64,000 nt of DNA, from positions 1 through 64,000 of the forward strand of contig NZ_WJIC01000021.1 in the NCBI RefSeq assembly GCF_009649815.1, written 5' to 3'. Source of the stretch: Nocardia sp. SYP-A9097 (GTDB lineage: Bacteria; Actinomycetota; Actinomycetes; Mycobacteriales; Mycobacteriaceae). A program made the translations under genes and the position numbers. The notes under the pieces were generated by a model. That model did no database searches. It saw only the letters and a list, made by a program, of their open reading frames with translations, and was not told the DNA's origin. This document shows, piece by piece, positions 36,155 to 45,649 of the stretch (position 1 is its first letter; each line of letters opens with the position of its first letter).

Positions 36155-36583
36155 ATGACTGGTCGAGGCGCGTACACGGTGACCGTGCCGTTCGCGGCAT
36201 TGAGTGAACTCATCCTGGCCGTCCACGAGGTCGCCGCGCGCCCGGCGATCTTCCCGGAACAGCGGTGGCGGTACGGCAATATCGTCGGCATCGGTCAGGC
36301 GCGAGTCCGCGATCTCGGCATCCGGACCGCCTGCGACAAACATGATGTGCGCGCGCCGATTGCGGCGCTGACCGTCGTCACCCATCGACGCATCGCGGTG
36401 GATGTCGTCTTCAAGCGGGACGGTGCTCAGGCGTGCGCGTTGTTCCTGTGCGCGACCCTGCGAACGACGAACCTCACACCGCATGAGAATTCCTGGGCGG
36501 AATTCCTGGCCGCGAACACCTCCGGAGCGCTCGCGGCCGCGAATGTGGCGGCGAGACTGCACTATCGGAGCATTGTTGAATAA
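36155..36583 (+). CDS. Hypothetical protein
   Basis: A 142-aa soluble protein of mixed alpha/beta character, with no signal peptide, membrane helix or motif I recognise. ATG at 36155 is chosen; a TTG at 36134 in the same frame with TAGGCGAG upstream is possible. It follows the cysteine-rich mini-protein by 31 bp and may be co-transcribed. It ends 10 bp before the stop of the converging HTH gene. Confidence 0.5.
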   Translation: MTGRGAYTVTVPFAALSELILAVHEVAARPAIFPEQRWRYGNIVGIGQARVRDLGIRTACDKHDVRAPIAALTVVTHRRIAVDVVFKRDGAQACALFLCATLRTTNLTPHENSWAEFLAANTSGALAAANVAARLHYRSIVE

Positions 36584-36593
36584 CCGACCAGTC

Positions 36594-36866
36594 TCATAAT
36601 TCGTCGATATCGATGATTTCATCCTGCAATGCTCGCGCCACCAGTGCGGCCTTCGTCGGCGCCGGTCGGCCCACCGCGGTGTACTTCTCGCGGATCCGCG
36701 ACAGATGCGTATTCACCGTGCCCAGTGAAATGTAAAGACGGCGGCCGACTTCCATCTTCGAGTCGCAGTCGAACCACGCCAGCAACACCTCGATTTCGCG
36801 TCGGCTGAGCGCTGGTCTTTCCGGCTGACTTCGCATGTCACCGGCGAATCCCGCTGCCATTTTCAT
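36594..36866 (-). CDS. Stand-alone LuxR-type HTH protein
   Basis: A 90-aa protein that is essentially only a LuxR/GerE helix-turn-helix (LSRREIEVLLAWF; VGRRLYISLGTVNTHLSRIREKY). No receiver or sensor domain is attached. The ATG at 36866 with GAAGGGACGAG upstream is chosen over the upstream codon at 36911. Free-standing HTH proteins of this type are known in actinomycetes and bind DNA as dimers or modulate larger regulators. Target unknown. Confidence 0.75.
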   Translation of the reverse strand: MKMAAGFAGDMRSQPERPALSRREIEVLLAWFDCDSKMEVGRRLYISLGTVNTHLSRIREKYTAVGRPAPTKAALVARALQDEIIDIDEL

Positions 36867-36982
36867 CGAGCTCGTCCCTTCGTCGCGGCCACCCGAGTTA
36901 CTCACTCGCACATGGGTATTCCCTATGTAATCGCTAGTCGGCTGTCAGGTCACTGCCGCCCGCCGTACCATTCGGACTCAGC

Positions 36983-37000
36983 TGAGACGGTTTCGTCTCA
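36983..37000. promoter_or_regulatory. Inverted repeat upstream of the tandem TetR gene
   Basis: TGAGACG (36983-36989) and CGTCTCA (36994-37000) form a perfect 7-bp inverted repeat around GTTT, 94 bp upstream of the probable start of the TetR-type gene. Size and position fit a TetR operator, suggesting autoregulation; that is an inference. Confidence 0.5.
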
Positions 37001-37094
37001 CGTCACGGAGTAACAGTGCCCGGGTGATACCGGATCAACTCAGCGACAGTCCCCGTCGCCGAGCGGGGAGGGCGCCGACGGCAAGGAGTTTCCG

Positions 37095-38378
37095 ATTACC
37101 ATCGATAACGGGGCCGCCACCGATCTCGTACAAACCGGTTTGCACTTATTGATCGAACGACCCGAGAAACTCCTCGATGGCGGACTACGCAGTGAGGACG
37201 TCATTCATTTGGCCGGATCGTCGCATGCCACCTTCTATCGGAAGTTTGCCTCCAAGTCGCGCTACCTCGACGAGGTACTGCGGGAACTGGTCGATACGGT
37301 GGCCCTGCTACCCGCCGATATCCGTCCGCAGGTGCGCGCCGAACTCGATACCGTCGGCGGCGATTGCCGACGCGCGGTGCGGGCGATGGTCCGCGCGCAC
37401 TTCGACCGGATCTTCAACGCGCAGACCGGCACCCGCCGACTGCTGGCCACCGCCCTCGGCCCCACCAACTCGCAGGCCCTGCGCGTCCTGCGCGCCGGCT
37501 ACAGCCACACCGATGCGCTGATCCTGCAACTGTTCGAGGTGCTGTTCGCCCACACCGGCGCCACCTTCCGGAAACCGTTGAACTCCAAGAGTTTCTCCGT
37601 CGTCCTGACCGCGATGCTGGACGGCTTCATCATCCGGCACCGGGCCGAACCGCAGGTTGTGACCGCGGACCTGGTCGCGGATTCCATTCTGGCGGTGCTG
37701 AATGTGGCGGTGGACAATACCCAGCGCCACGGTCATATCGACGATGCGCTGACCGCTATCGGCGGGCGGCCGGGGCGGTCGGAGCAGTTGCCGCCCGAAC
37801 CGCGGGTCGCGCTGATCGCCGCGGGCCGTAGCGAATTCACCAAACGCGGTTACTTCATGGCCTCCATCGACACCATCGCCGCGGAGGCGCGGGTGCCGCC
37901 GGATGCCGCGCTGCGGATCTTCCCGACCAAGGTCCATCTCATCGTCGGTGGACTGAAGTCCGGCTACGAGGCGCTGCGCCAGGGTGTCGCCGATGATCTG
38001 TCGCTCGATCAGGACGTGGCTTCCGTTGTCCGGAACCATTTCCTGCGGGTCGCGCGGCTGGTGGTCGCCGAGCGGGCCTTCATGGACGCGCTGATCGCCG
38101 CGGTCGCGCACGATACCTATGCCGAACCGGACAGCCTGATCTCGATCAAACGGGAACTGAACTTCCCCGGTCTGCTGGCGCCGGTGATCGAGCGCGGTCA
38201 GCGGAATGGGGCCTTCTCCGACGGTGAGCCCGCCGCGGAGTTGGCCGCGCTGCTGACCGACACCCTGTTGCTGCGCTGCTTCACCCGGCGCGGCAACAGT
38301 CCCGAGCAGAACGCGGACTTCGTCTTCGCATTGGTGCTCAACGGTTTACGCGCCGCCAAGCGATCCGCGTCGGATTAG
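37095..38378 (+). CDS. TetR-type regulator with two tandem TetR units
   Basis: A protein of about 427 aa made of two consecutive TetR-like units. Unit 1 has a helix-turn-helix around LRSEDVIHLAGSSHATFYRKFASKSRYL; unit 2 restarts near residue 230 with ALIAAGRSEFTKRGYFMASIDTIAAEARVPPDAALRIF. The start is unusual: the frame has no ATG or GTG upstream of a TTG at 37140, which has no ribosome site and would cut into helix 1. An AGGAG 6 nt before an ATT at 37095 suggests a rare ATT start (37095 is used here). A 7-bp inverted repeat upstream may be its operator. The ligand is unknown. Confidence 0.65.
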   Translation: MTIDNGAATDLVQTGLHLLIERPEKLLDGGLRSEDVIHLAGSSHATFYRKFASKSRYLDEVLRELVDTVALLPADIRPQVRAELDTVGGDCRRAVRAMVRAHFDRIFNAQTGTRRLLATALGPTNSQALRVLRAGYSHTDALILQLFEVLFAHTGATFRKPLNSKSFSVVLTAMLDGFIIRHRAEPQVVTADLVADSILAVLNVAVDNTQRHGHIDDALTAIGGRPGRSEQLPPEPRVALIAAGRSEFTKRGYFMASIDTIAAEARVPPDAALRIFPTKVHLIVGGLKSGYEALRQGVADDLSLDQDVASVVRNHFLRVARLVVAERAFMDALIAAVAHDTYAEPDSLISIKRELNFPGLLAPVIERGQRNGAFSDGEPAAELAALLTDTLLLRCFTRRGNSPEQNADFVFALVLNGLRAAKRSASD

Positions 38379-38380
38379 GG

Positions 38381-38403
38381 GTGGCCGACCCTCGATCGGC
38401 CAC
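38381..38403. terminator. Hairpin between convergent genes
   Basis: GTGGCCGA / TCGGCCAC, 8 bp perfectly paired around a 7-nt loop, lies in the 37-bp gap between the TetR-type gene and the converging hydrolase gene. It can serve as a bidirectional terminator; there is no T-tract. Confidence 0.6.
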
Positions 38404-38415
38404 CGGTGGTCCGGT

Positions 38416-39765
38416 TTACCGGTGTGGGGCGAGCGCGGCGACTGCCCATTCGACGGCCGCGCCCAGCCACTCCGGGAAGTGCTGTGCCGCGCAATGGTCG
38501 TCGCCCGGGTAGAGCCGAAGCTCGCCCTGTGCGGCCGCGGCGGCCAACTCGGCCGAATCCCGCACGTCGGTCACCGCGTCGTGTGATCCGTTCACGACCA
38601 GCAGCGGAACCGTGATGCGCCCGTACAGGTTTCGCAGCGACAGTGCGCGCAGCCTCGGCCCGACCGCGAGGAGACCGCGCGCGCCGGTGCCATCGCGCAT
38701 GGCGCGCAGCAACACCGCCGGAACCCCCACCGCCCCGGCGGGCCCGAGACTGCGATGGGTGGGCGGCCCGCCCGCCACCGCGCACCGCACCCGACTGTCC
38801 GCCGCCGCCATGCGTGCCGCCCAGTACCCGCCGAAACTCAACCCCAGCATGCCGAGGCGGTCCGGGGCGACCCGCGGATGCCGCACCAGCTGATCGATGA
38901 CCGCCGAATAGACACGCTCGGACGCGGCGGACATCGGCTCGCTGTAGGCGTACGTGCCCGGCATCTCCATGACCGCGAATCCCACACCGGCACGCCGGTA
39001 CCGCAGCAGTGGCAGGAACAGCTCCTGCGCGGTCCCGTCCAGGCCATTGGTCGCGAGAAGTGTTGCGCACTGGCGGTTTCCGGCCGGGAATGCCATCCAG
39101 ACCCGCACCACATCGGAACCGACTCGGATGTCGGTCACCTCCACCGAAATGCCGAGGCCGGGAGCCAGTCCCGCCACCAGCACCCGGAACAGGCGCTGCG
39201 ACTGCGTATACGCGTGCATGCGGGCCGGGGATCCGTACGGCCAGGCCGCGACGAGGTAGTAGACGATCGCCTTGCGGATCGAATCCACCGCGCGCGCAGC
39301 GGATATCAGCCGTTCGTCGATGGATGCGCCATTGACGTGCGCCCGCGTGAACCGTTCGGTGGCACCCGCCGTGAACTCCGGGTCACGGTCGGTGAGAAAC
39401 TCCGCCGCGGGCGCGAGCAGCGCGCGGATCGCGGACTCGGCCACCCGATCATCCGAGAGCAGTGGACTTCCGGTGTCCGCCAACATCATTCCGGTGGTCG
39501 CGGCGAGTTCCCGCAGCAGCCCGTCCGCGGTGTCGAGGTGGCGCTGCGCGATTCGGCTCCAGTACTCGCTCCATTCCTGGTCCGAGAAGGAACGAGCGCC
39601 GTCGAGCTGTGCGGCGAAGTACGCCGGGGGTACGGCGGCCAGGCGCGAAAAGCGGTGCACGAGAACGCGGGGAAGCAGTGGCCCGGCTCCCACGTGCCGT
39701 GCCACCACCTCCGTCGTCGCGGTGCATGCCGCCAGGGAAATGAGGGTGCGTCGCAATGTGTTCAT
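38416..39765 (-). CDS. Alpha/beta-hydrolase (FrsA-like esterase)
   Basis: A 449-aa protein. The C-terminal half is an alpha/beta-hydrolase fold with the nucleophile elbow GLSFGG, an acid in NGSHDAVTD and a histidine in GDDHCA, so the catalytic triad appears intact. The N-terminal 190 residues are helical, as in FrsA/DUF1100-type esterases, which act on short acyl esters or lactones. The first 20 residues (LISLAACTATTEVV) are mildly hydrophobic but not a clear signal peptide. It is divergent from a SnoaL-like gene 47 bp away. Substrate unknown. Confidence 0.75.
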   Translation of the reverse strand: MNTLRRTLISLAACTATTEVVARHVGAGPLLPRVLVHRFSRLAAVPPAYFAAQLDGARSFSDQEWSEYWSRIAQRHLDTADGLLRELAATTGMMLADTGSPLLSDDRVAESAIRALLAPAAEFLTDRDPEFTAGATERFTRAHVNGASIDERLISAARAVDSIRKAIVYYLVAAWPYGSPARMHAYTQSQRLFRVLVAGLAPGLGISVEVTDIRVGSDVVRVWMAFPAGNRQCATLLATNGLDGTAQELFLPLLRYRRAGVGFAVMEMPGTYAYSEPMSAASERVYSAVIDQLVRHPRVAPDRLGMLGLSFGGYWAARMAAADSRVRCAVAGGPPTHRSLGPAGAVGVPAVLLRAMRDGTGARGLLAVGPRLRALSLRNLYGRITVPLLVVNGSHDAVTDVRDSAELAAAAAQGELRLYPGDDHCAAQHFPEWLGAAVEWAVAALAPHR

Positions 39766-39812
39766 GTCCTGAACTCCGTTCCCCCGGTGCGACCCTGCAT
39801 TAGGTTGTGCCG

Positions 39813-40226
39813 ATGACCTCGACTTGGCAGCGATTACAGGAGCTGTCGGACCGCACCGACCTGACCGAATTGGCCGTGGGCATCACCCGCTGCCTGGACA
39901 CCCGGGATTTCGCGGGTCTGGCCGGGATCTACACCCCCGATGCCGAGCTGACCATGCCCGGCTCGTCGACGCGCGGGGCCACCGGCATTGCCGAGATCGC
40001 CCGGCGAAATCACGAGACCTTCGACCGCACACAGCATTTCGTCACCGGTCCGGTGGTGACGCTGAACGGCGACCAGGCGTCCCTGGTCGCCGATGTCGTC
40101 GCCGCCCTGGTATCGGACACGGGCGCGGTGCGGTTGGTGGGCAGCCGCTACGAACTACGCGCCGTCCGCACCACGGCTGGTTGGCGTTTCGCCGGACATG
40201 CGATTACTCCCGTGTGGGATCGCTAG
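39813..40226 (+). CDS. SnoaL-like / NTF2-fold protein
   Basis: A 137-aa protein with the NTF2/SnoaL cone fold: an N-terminal helix, LDTRDFAGLAGIYTPDAELTMPG, HETFDRTQHFVTGPVVTLNG and a terminal beta-sheet ending GWRFAGHAITPVW. Members are small isomerases, cyclases or binding proteins. Either GTG 39807 or ATG 39813 could be the start. Its 3' end overlaps the 3' end of the converging E1-like gene by 23 nt. Confidence 0.75.
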   Translation: MTSTWQRLQELSDRTDLTELAVGITRCLDTRDFAGLAGIYTPDAELTMPGSSTRGATGIAEIARRNHETFDRTQHFVTGPVVTLNGDQASLVADVVAALVSDTGAVRLVGSRYELRAVRTTAGWRFAGHAITPVWDR

Positions 40227-41277
40227 CCATGGCGGTCCGAAAATCCGCTTCGCTCAGCTCATTCCAGCGCTGTGCCGTATCGGCCGCGTCGCCGAGCAGT
40301 GCCCGGTCGAGATCGAGACGGTACCGCCCGGACGGCAGCGCATGCCCACACGCGATCAGGCGCGCCGCGTAGGCCGCGGTCGCACCCGCGAGCGTGGCCG
40401 CGGTGCCCAGCTGTGGCCAGGACTGCAGCGAACGTCCCACCTCGGTCAGCGAATAGCGGGTTCGCGGCGTGATCTCCGGCCCCACGATGTGCTGCGCGAT
40501 CCGGGCCCGCTCGCGCGGATCGGCGAGCGCGGTGCCGGAGAGCGCGGTGAGATCCCCGGCGCGACCGTGGAACAGCGGGTAGTCGGGGTCCAGATCGAAC
40601 CGTTCGATATCGACAATGGCATTGTCCCCGTTGTCGGTTGCCATGACGACCGGAATCCCGGCCCGCCGGGCGCGGCGGCGGATGTCGACCTTGGCGGTGA
40701 GGTCGTCCATCTCCTCCACCAGTACGGTGAGCCGTTCACCGCCGGGTGCCGTGCCCAGAAAGTGATCGGCGCTCGCGGGCGTGACACCGTCGGAGAACAT
40801 GCGCAGCGATGCGTACGGATCCAGTTCGAGCACCCGGCGCCGCGCCAATGTCGTTTTGCGAGTACCGATATCGCAGACCGAGGCGGGCAGCCGGTTCAGA
40901 TTCGTGACGCCGAGCCGATCCGGGTCCGCCAGATGGAAGCGCTGCGCGCCGGTCAGCGCGCACACCGTCAGCGCCGAGGATCCGACGCTGAGCCCGGCGA
41001 TGCCGATGAGCGCCCGCGCCCAGGCGCGCTGCTCGGGCTCGTCGATCAGATACCGGTTGCGAGCGGTCCTGAGCCGCCAGAAGGACTCCGGATCGGGCAG
41101 TTCCACCAGGGTGTGCCGCCAGTCGTACACCGCGTAGCGCACTCCGGGCGGGTCCGACTCCGGGTCCAGTTCGCGCAGCTCGTTCGCGGCGGTACTCCAG
41201 GCGTCGACCAGTCGGTATCCCGCGGCGAGCAGGGCGTCGATCTGGTGGCGGTCGAGTTGGGGGTCGAGGATCCGCAT
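40204..41277 (-). CDS. E1/ThiF-like adenylyltransferase
   Basis: A 357-aa protein of the ubiquitin-activating E1/ThiF/MoeB superfamily. The Rossmann nucleotide-binding segment is GIAGLSVGSSALTVCALTG, followed by the ADPDRLGVTNLNR strand/helix in which the aspartates and arginine position ATP and Mg. A CxxC zinc site and an obvious catalytic cysteine are not seen. These enzymes adenylate a carboxyl terminus of a small protein or peptide. The ATG overlaps the stop of the PaaK-like gene (TAATG), so the two enzymes are translationally coupled. Whether it acts on a peptide, a protein or an acid activated by its partner cannot be told. Confidence 0.8.
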   Translation of the reverse strand: MRILDPQLDRHQIDALLAAGYRLVDAWSTAANELRELDPESDPPGVRYAVYDWRHTLVELPDPESFWRLRTARNRYLIDEPEQRAWARALIGIAGLSVGSSALTVCALTGAQRFHLADPDRLGVTNLNRLPASVCDIGTRKTTLARRRVLELDPYASLRMFSDGVTPASADHFLGTAPGGERLTVLVEEMDDLTAKVDIRRRARRAGIPVVMATDNGDNAIVDIERFDLDPDYPLFHGRAGDLTALSGTALADPRERARIAQHIVGPEITPRTRYSLTEVGRSLQSWPQLGTAATLAGATAAYAARLIACGHALPSGRYRLDLDRALLGDAADTAQRWNELSEADFRTAMASDPTRE

Positions 41278-42713
41278 TATCGGTCACTCCTGACGTAGTG
41301 GTGTTTGGTGGTGAAGCGAAAGGCGGTGCTGCCGAAGGGATCGAGGGTGAGCACCGGATCGGCCGCGGTGCCGAGTTCGGTGCGCAGGCGCCGGTACTCG
41401 GTACTCGTGCGGGTCAGGGCGGCGATGACCCGTTCGCGCACGAGTTCGGTGAATGCCGGTGTGGCGAGCACGTTTTCGCGCATTTCGACGTGGAGCACCA
41501 GGGTCTGCGCGAAGGTGGCGTCCAGCTCGGTCGTCACCACGAATCGCCCGGTGACCGCCGTGTACAGCTCCGGTTCGTGCAGCGCCGCCTGAATGCTCTC
41601 GGGGTAGATCTTGACGGCGTAGAAGCTGGCCGCGACATCCGCGCGGCCGTACAGCGCGAGGAACCCCGCGCCCAGGGTGCTGGTGCGCACCGGCATCCGG
41701 TGACCGCAATCGCGCAGCGCGGCCTCGATCTGCGCGGCGGTGAAGATCCGGCCCTCGTCATTGATCCGGTAGCGCAACAGCGGCAGCGCACCGTCGATGG
41801 TGAACAGGAACCGGCCCCGCTCGTCGACCTCGGTGTAGCGCAGCTGCGGGTCGAATTCGACGAAGGTGGGCAGCACCGCACCGCCACCGAAAAGCGTTAT
41901 CGCGAAACGGGAATCGGTGCGGGCCAGGCGCCGCAGCGCGATGGTGGTCGCGGTCTCGTGCCCCATGACGCCCGCGTCCGCGGTGCCGTAGATCAGGCAG
42001 ATCCGATCGGGCTCACCGGGTTTGCCGATCCGCCGCAGCAGATGATCGCGGCTCTCCTCGGAGATGCTCTCGCCCGCCGCCAGGAATCGCAGATCCTGGT
42101 GCAGCACCGCGTCATTCGCGCGGTCCAGCACGTCGTGCAGCAGTGGCGGGTAGCCCGCGACCACCACCTGTGCGTAGTCGGGGCCCAAATCGGCGATATT
42201 CGCCAGAATGGTGTCGACCTCCGCGCCCGGTGTGCAGACCGACAATTGGTGGCCGCGCCGCCGCAATTCGAGCGCTATGCGGTAGGTGTAGATACCGCCG
42301 ATCCAGTTGCCCATGGCGAATCCGACGACCAGCAGCGTCGGTCGCAGGTGGCTCGCGAAGCTGTGCCGGAACATCCGGTCGTAGAACTCGATGCCCTCCT
42401 CCAGCGTCACGCCGCCGCCGGGCCAGTAGGTCTGCGCACCGGTGGAACCCGAACTGGCCCACCAGGATCCGGCTCCGGCGATATCGCCGCCCCACAGCAG
42501 GTCCGGGCGTGGATGGCGTTTGAGGTAATTGTTCTTGGTGACGGCGGGAACCGTGCGGAAGTCCGCAGCGGTCCGTATCGCGTCGGGGTCGATTCCGGCC
42601 TCGGCGAGGAAGGCGCGGTAGGCGGGCACGCCCGCGGCCGCACGCCGGAAGAGATCGAGCGCCCGGCCGAACCCGGCTGGGTCACCGGCGATCTCGGGCA
42701 GTGATGCTGTCAT
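41277..42713 (-). CDS. PaaK-like adenylate-forming enzyme
   Basis: A 478-aa protein of the phenylacetate-CoA ligase-like ANL family. The phosphate-binding loop is SSGSTGAQTYWP and the later motif LIYGTADAGVMGHE matches the core Y-G-x-x-E/D region; a C-terminal subdomain begins near DERGRFLFTIDG. It activates a carboxylic acid as acyl-AMP; CoA transfer is not certain. The ATG at 42713 has GAAAGGAC upstream; the longer frame to 42884 looks non-coding. It is translationally coupled to an E1-like adenylyltransferase, a pairing that suggests a small biosynthetic or modification pathway. The 275 bp between this start and the TPR gene stop contain no supported gene. Confidence 0.8.
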   Translation of the reverse strand: MTASLPEIAGDPAGFGRALDLFRRAAAGVPAYRAFLAEAGIDPDAIRTAADFRTVPAVTKNNYLKRHPRPDLLWGGDIAGAGSWWASSGSTGAQTYWPGGGVTLEEGIEFYDRMFRHSFASHLRPTLLVVGFAMGNWIGGIYTYRIALELRRRGHQLSVCTPGAEVDTILANIADLGPDYAQVVVAGYPPLLHDVLDRANDAVLHQDLRFLAAGESISEESRDHLLRRIGKPGEPDRICLIYGTADAGVMGHETATTIALRRLARTDSRFAITLFGGGAVLPTFVEFDPQLRYTEVDERGRFLFTIDGALPLLRYRINDEGRIFTAAQIEAALRDCGHRMPVRTSTLGAGFLALYGRADVAASFYAVKIYPESIQAALHEPELYTAVTGRFVVTTELDATFAQTLVLHVEMRENVLATPAFTELVRERVIAALTRTSTEYRRLRTELGTAADPVLTLDPFGSTAFRFTTKHHYVRSDR

Positions 42714-42988
42714 CGGGGAAGTCCTTTCCGTGAACGAGGACTTGGGTCCTCGCCCGGAACACCGATCCCCCGGGACCGGGTGGCCGCGGCCCGCGCGGTG
42801 TCGGTCGATCGTCCGATGGAGCGCGAATCTTCGCGCGCCTAAGCTGAATTCACCGATTCCGGCATTCGAGGCAGACCGCGTCACCGGCAGAGCCGCCGGG
42901 ACGAAGCGCGATGTGGCGCTGGAACTTATTACGGCGAGCGACGGTTCGGTCGCGGGCGGGGTGCGACCGAACCCGCGTCAACGGCCGT

Positions 42989-45649
42989 TCACCAGGTCTG
43001 CACCGTGTAGGGGCGATCGGCCGCCCCGTACCGCCGAATCGCGCTGTCGAGATAGGGCGCCAGTGCGACGCGGCCGTCGGGCATCAGCAGCTTGGGCGAG
43101 GGGCGCATCGGCAGCATCGCCCCCGAAATCAGTGCCGCCGCACCGCCGATCGGCCGGATTGTGGTGGTCGCCGGGCGCTTCGCCGGACCGGACAGCGGGG
43201 CGAGATCGGCGTCCAGGGCGTGGGCGAGCGGGGCGAACAGTTCCGATCCGGCCGATTCCGGCCGGTGCGCCGCCACATGCATTCCGGCATTCACCGATAC
43301 CTCGATCAGATCCGCCATCAGGTCCGCGTCGCCGAGCCGGTGCGCCCAGTCGAAGAGCGCCCCGCGGATCTGCGCGTTCAATGCCGCCCAGGCGATTCGG
43401 CTTGCGGCATGGGGATATTGGAAGCGCTGCGCGTCGATGAGGAGCATGGCGGGGATCCCGAGATCGAGCGCGCGGCGCAGTCCGTCGTCGTCCGATTCGC
43501 CGACGGTGACCACGGCCTCCCAGAAATCGCAGGTGGCGACCTCGATCATCAGACCCAGTTCGGCATTCAATCGCCTGGCCTGACCGAGGTGTTCATGCGC
43601 CGAGCCGTAATGCCCGAGCGATGTCTCCGCGACGGCGCTATTGCGGTGCGCGGCCGCGGTGTTCCAGCGGAACGAAGGATCGGATTGGAAGTACGCGCGG
43701 GCCGAGTCAGTCATATTTCTGCCTGCTTCGGAATCCCCGCGCATGATCGCGATCGCGCCGAGATTCTCCCGGCAGACGGCCGCTTGATACTTCTGCCCCG
43801 AGCGCTGGAATGTCGCCTCGGCCGCTTCATATGCCAGCGCCGCGTCCTCGTAGTCGCCGCGTCGAAGATACAGGCCACCGAGATTCGCCTGGGCGCGCGC
43901 CCGATCCTCATTCAGGCCCAGTGCGCCGAAGTTGTCCAGGGCATCCCGGTACGCGCGCTCGGATTCCTCGAAACGCCCTGTCGTGCAATAGATGAGACCG
44001 AGTTCCATATCCACGCCCGCAACCCAGCGTGGCGCACCGACGTGCGCGAAGACCGTCCTGGCCTCGAAGAACAGGTCCTCGGCCGCCGCGTGCCGGCCCA
44101 GATAGAAGTTGGCCACGGCGGCCCGTTCGCGGCCCGCGGCGGCTTTCATCAATTCCGACAGGCTGTCGAAGGTCCTGGTCGACTCGGCCAATCGCGTGAT
44201 CGCCTCGTGGTACTCACCGATCTGCACCAGCACATCGCCGATGTCCTGGCAGCACTCCGCCCGTAACTCCTCATCGCCGGCCTCACGCGCGTACTCGTAA
44301 GCGCTTTCGAGTAGTCGCAGCGCCTCGTCATAGGCGGACCGGCGCACCGCGCCATTGGCGAGAAAGCGCCGGCACTTCGCGAGACGGGCCTGATCACCGG
44401 CCTTTTCGAAGATCGCGCACACCCGGATCAGTTCCCGTTCGGCCGCCGCGACGTCGCCCGAACCGAGCAGGGAGGTGGCCAGCTGCGCATCGCACCAGGC
44501 GACTTCCAGTTCGCGGCCGGTGCGCAGATAGTGTGCCCGGGCCCGGGTGTAGGCCGCGCCGGCATCAGGATGGTCGAGGTCGTCCAATACCATCCCGACC
44601 AGCACGTCCAGCTCCGCGACGAGGTCCGGGTCACCGAACGCCTCGCATGCCTCGCGCGTCGCCGCGATTTCGGCGATCGCGGCCTGGTTCCGCCCGCTGC
44701 GCAGATGCCGCATTGTTCGGTTCAGGTGCAACTCCGCGAGTTTACGGTGGCAATCCAGGCACTGCTCCCGCTCACCGTGCCGGTCGTATGCGGCGGCCGC
44801 GGTGGTCATGGCGGTGATCGCGTCGTCGATGCGGTCCTGCGTGGCGTACACCTCGCTCAGCACGACGTCACAGTCGGCGACGGACACGTCCCGCCCGGCG
44901 CCGGCGAATCCCGTTCTGGCCCGCTGTAATTCGGTCAGCGCGCGGTCGGTGTCGGCGAGCTCGGAGTACGCGATGCCGATCATGTACGAGCAGTGCGCCG
45001 AATCCGTGGTCTCCCCGAGTTCATCGAAAACCCGCCGGGCCGCGTCGAATTCGTCGCGCACCAGCTCGGCATCGTCCAATTCCACCGCCATCGCACCGCA
45101 GTCGGATCGGCTCTCGGCGGCATCCGCGATCCGGCCCGCGGCGGCGAATCCGATTGCGGCGGACCGGAAGACCGGCAGCGCGGCGGCGAAATCCCCGGTC
45201 TCGGCCAGCGCGGTGGCCAGCGCCTCATCGCAGTCGGCGATCTCTCCGATCCATTCGGGATCCTCGATACCGTCGCCGTAGTACTCGGCGAGCACGCGTA
45301 AACCCGCGGCGGCGGTGCGCAGGTACGGTACGGCCTCGGCGTCGCGGTTCAGTTCCGCGAGTCCGGTACCCGCGAGTAGGGCACAGTCGACGGCCAATTC
45401 GGAGAAGGGCTCGTCCGCGAGCAAGGACACCGCCTGTTCGAGTGCCTCCACGGCGGCATCGAGCGCGTCGAGTTGCGCCTCGGATCCGGCGATCCACCGC
45501 AGGCATTCGGCGCGCTCGATGCCCGCGCGGTTCGGTAGTTCCGCCCGCAGCCGCGTCAGCGCGTGTGCGTGCTCGCCCTGCTCCGCGAGCTCCATGGCGC
45601 GCTGGAAAGCGGGGCTTGGCCACGAATCATCCGGAGTATCGGTCGGCAC
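42989..45649 (-). CDS. Large TPR-repeat protein of the CHAT operon
   Basis: An 886-aa protein built almost entirely of TPR-like helical pairs, with recurring features such as A..yL......A.. and final Asp/Glu-rich turns (for example GDYEDAALAYEAAEATFQ). Only the last about 100 residues, after the AALNAQIRG region, lack repeats. No signal peptide or membrane helix. It begins with GTG inside the CHAT gene (23-nt overlap). TPR proteins next to CHAT proteases act as sensors, inhibitors or substrates of the protease, as in the gRAMP/Craspase case, where a TPR-CHAT protein is the protease itself; here the two functions are on separate proteins. Confidence 0.82.
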   Translation of the reverse strand: MPTDTPDDSWPSPAFQRAMELAEQGEHAHALTRLRAELPNRAGIERAECLRWIAGSEAQLDALDAAVEALEQAVSLLADEPFSELAVDCALLAGTGLAELNRDAEAVPYLRTAAAGLRVLAEYYGDGIEDPEWIGEIADCDEALATALAETGDFAAALPVFRSAAIGFAAAGRIADAAESRSDCGAMAVELDDAELVRDEFDAARRVFDELGETTDSAHCSYMIGIAYSELADTDRALTELQRARTGFAGAGRDVSVADCDVVLSEVYATQDRIDDAITAMTTAAAAYDRHGEREQCLDCHRKLAELHLNRTMRHLRSGRNQAAIAEIAATREACEAFGDPDLVAELDVLVGMVLDDLDHPDAGAAYTRARAHYLRTGRELEVAWCDAQLATSLLGSGDVAAAERELIRVCAIFEKAGDQARLAKCRRFLANGAVRRSAYDEALRLLESAYEYAREAGDEELRAECCQDIGDVLVQIGEYHEAITRLAESTRTFDSLSELMKAAAGRERAAVANFYLGRHAAAEDLFFEARTVFAHVGAPRWVAGVDMELGLIYCTTGRFEESERAYRDALDNFGALGLNEDRARAQANLGGLYLRRGDYEDAALAYEAAEATFQRSGQKYQAAVCRENLGAIAIMRGDSEAGRNMTDSARAYFQSDPSFRWNTAAAHRNSAVAETSLGHYGSAHEHLGQARRLNAELGLMIEVATCDFWEAVVTVGESDDDGLRRALDLGIPAMLLIDAQRFQYPHAASRIAWAALNAQIRGALFDWAHRLGDADLMADLIEVSVNAGMHVAAHRPESAGSELFAPLAHALDADLAPLSGPAKRPATTTIRPIGGAAALISGAMLPMRPSPKLLMPDGRVALAPYLDSAIRRYGAADRPYTVQTW

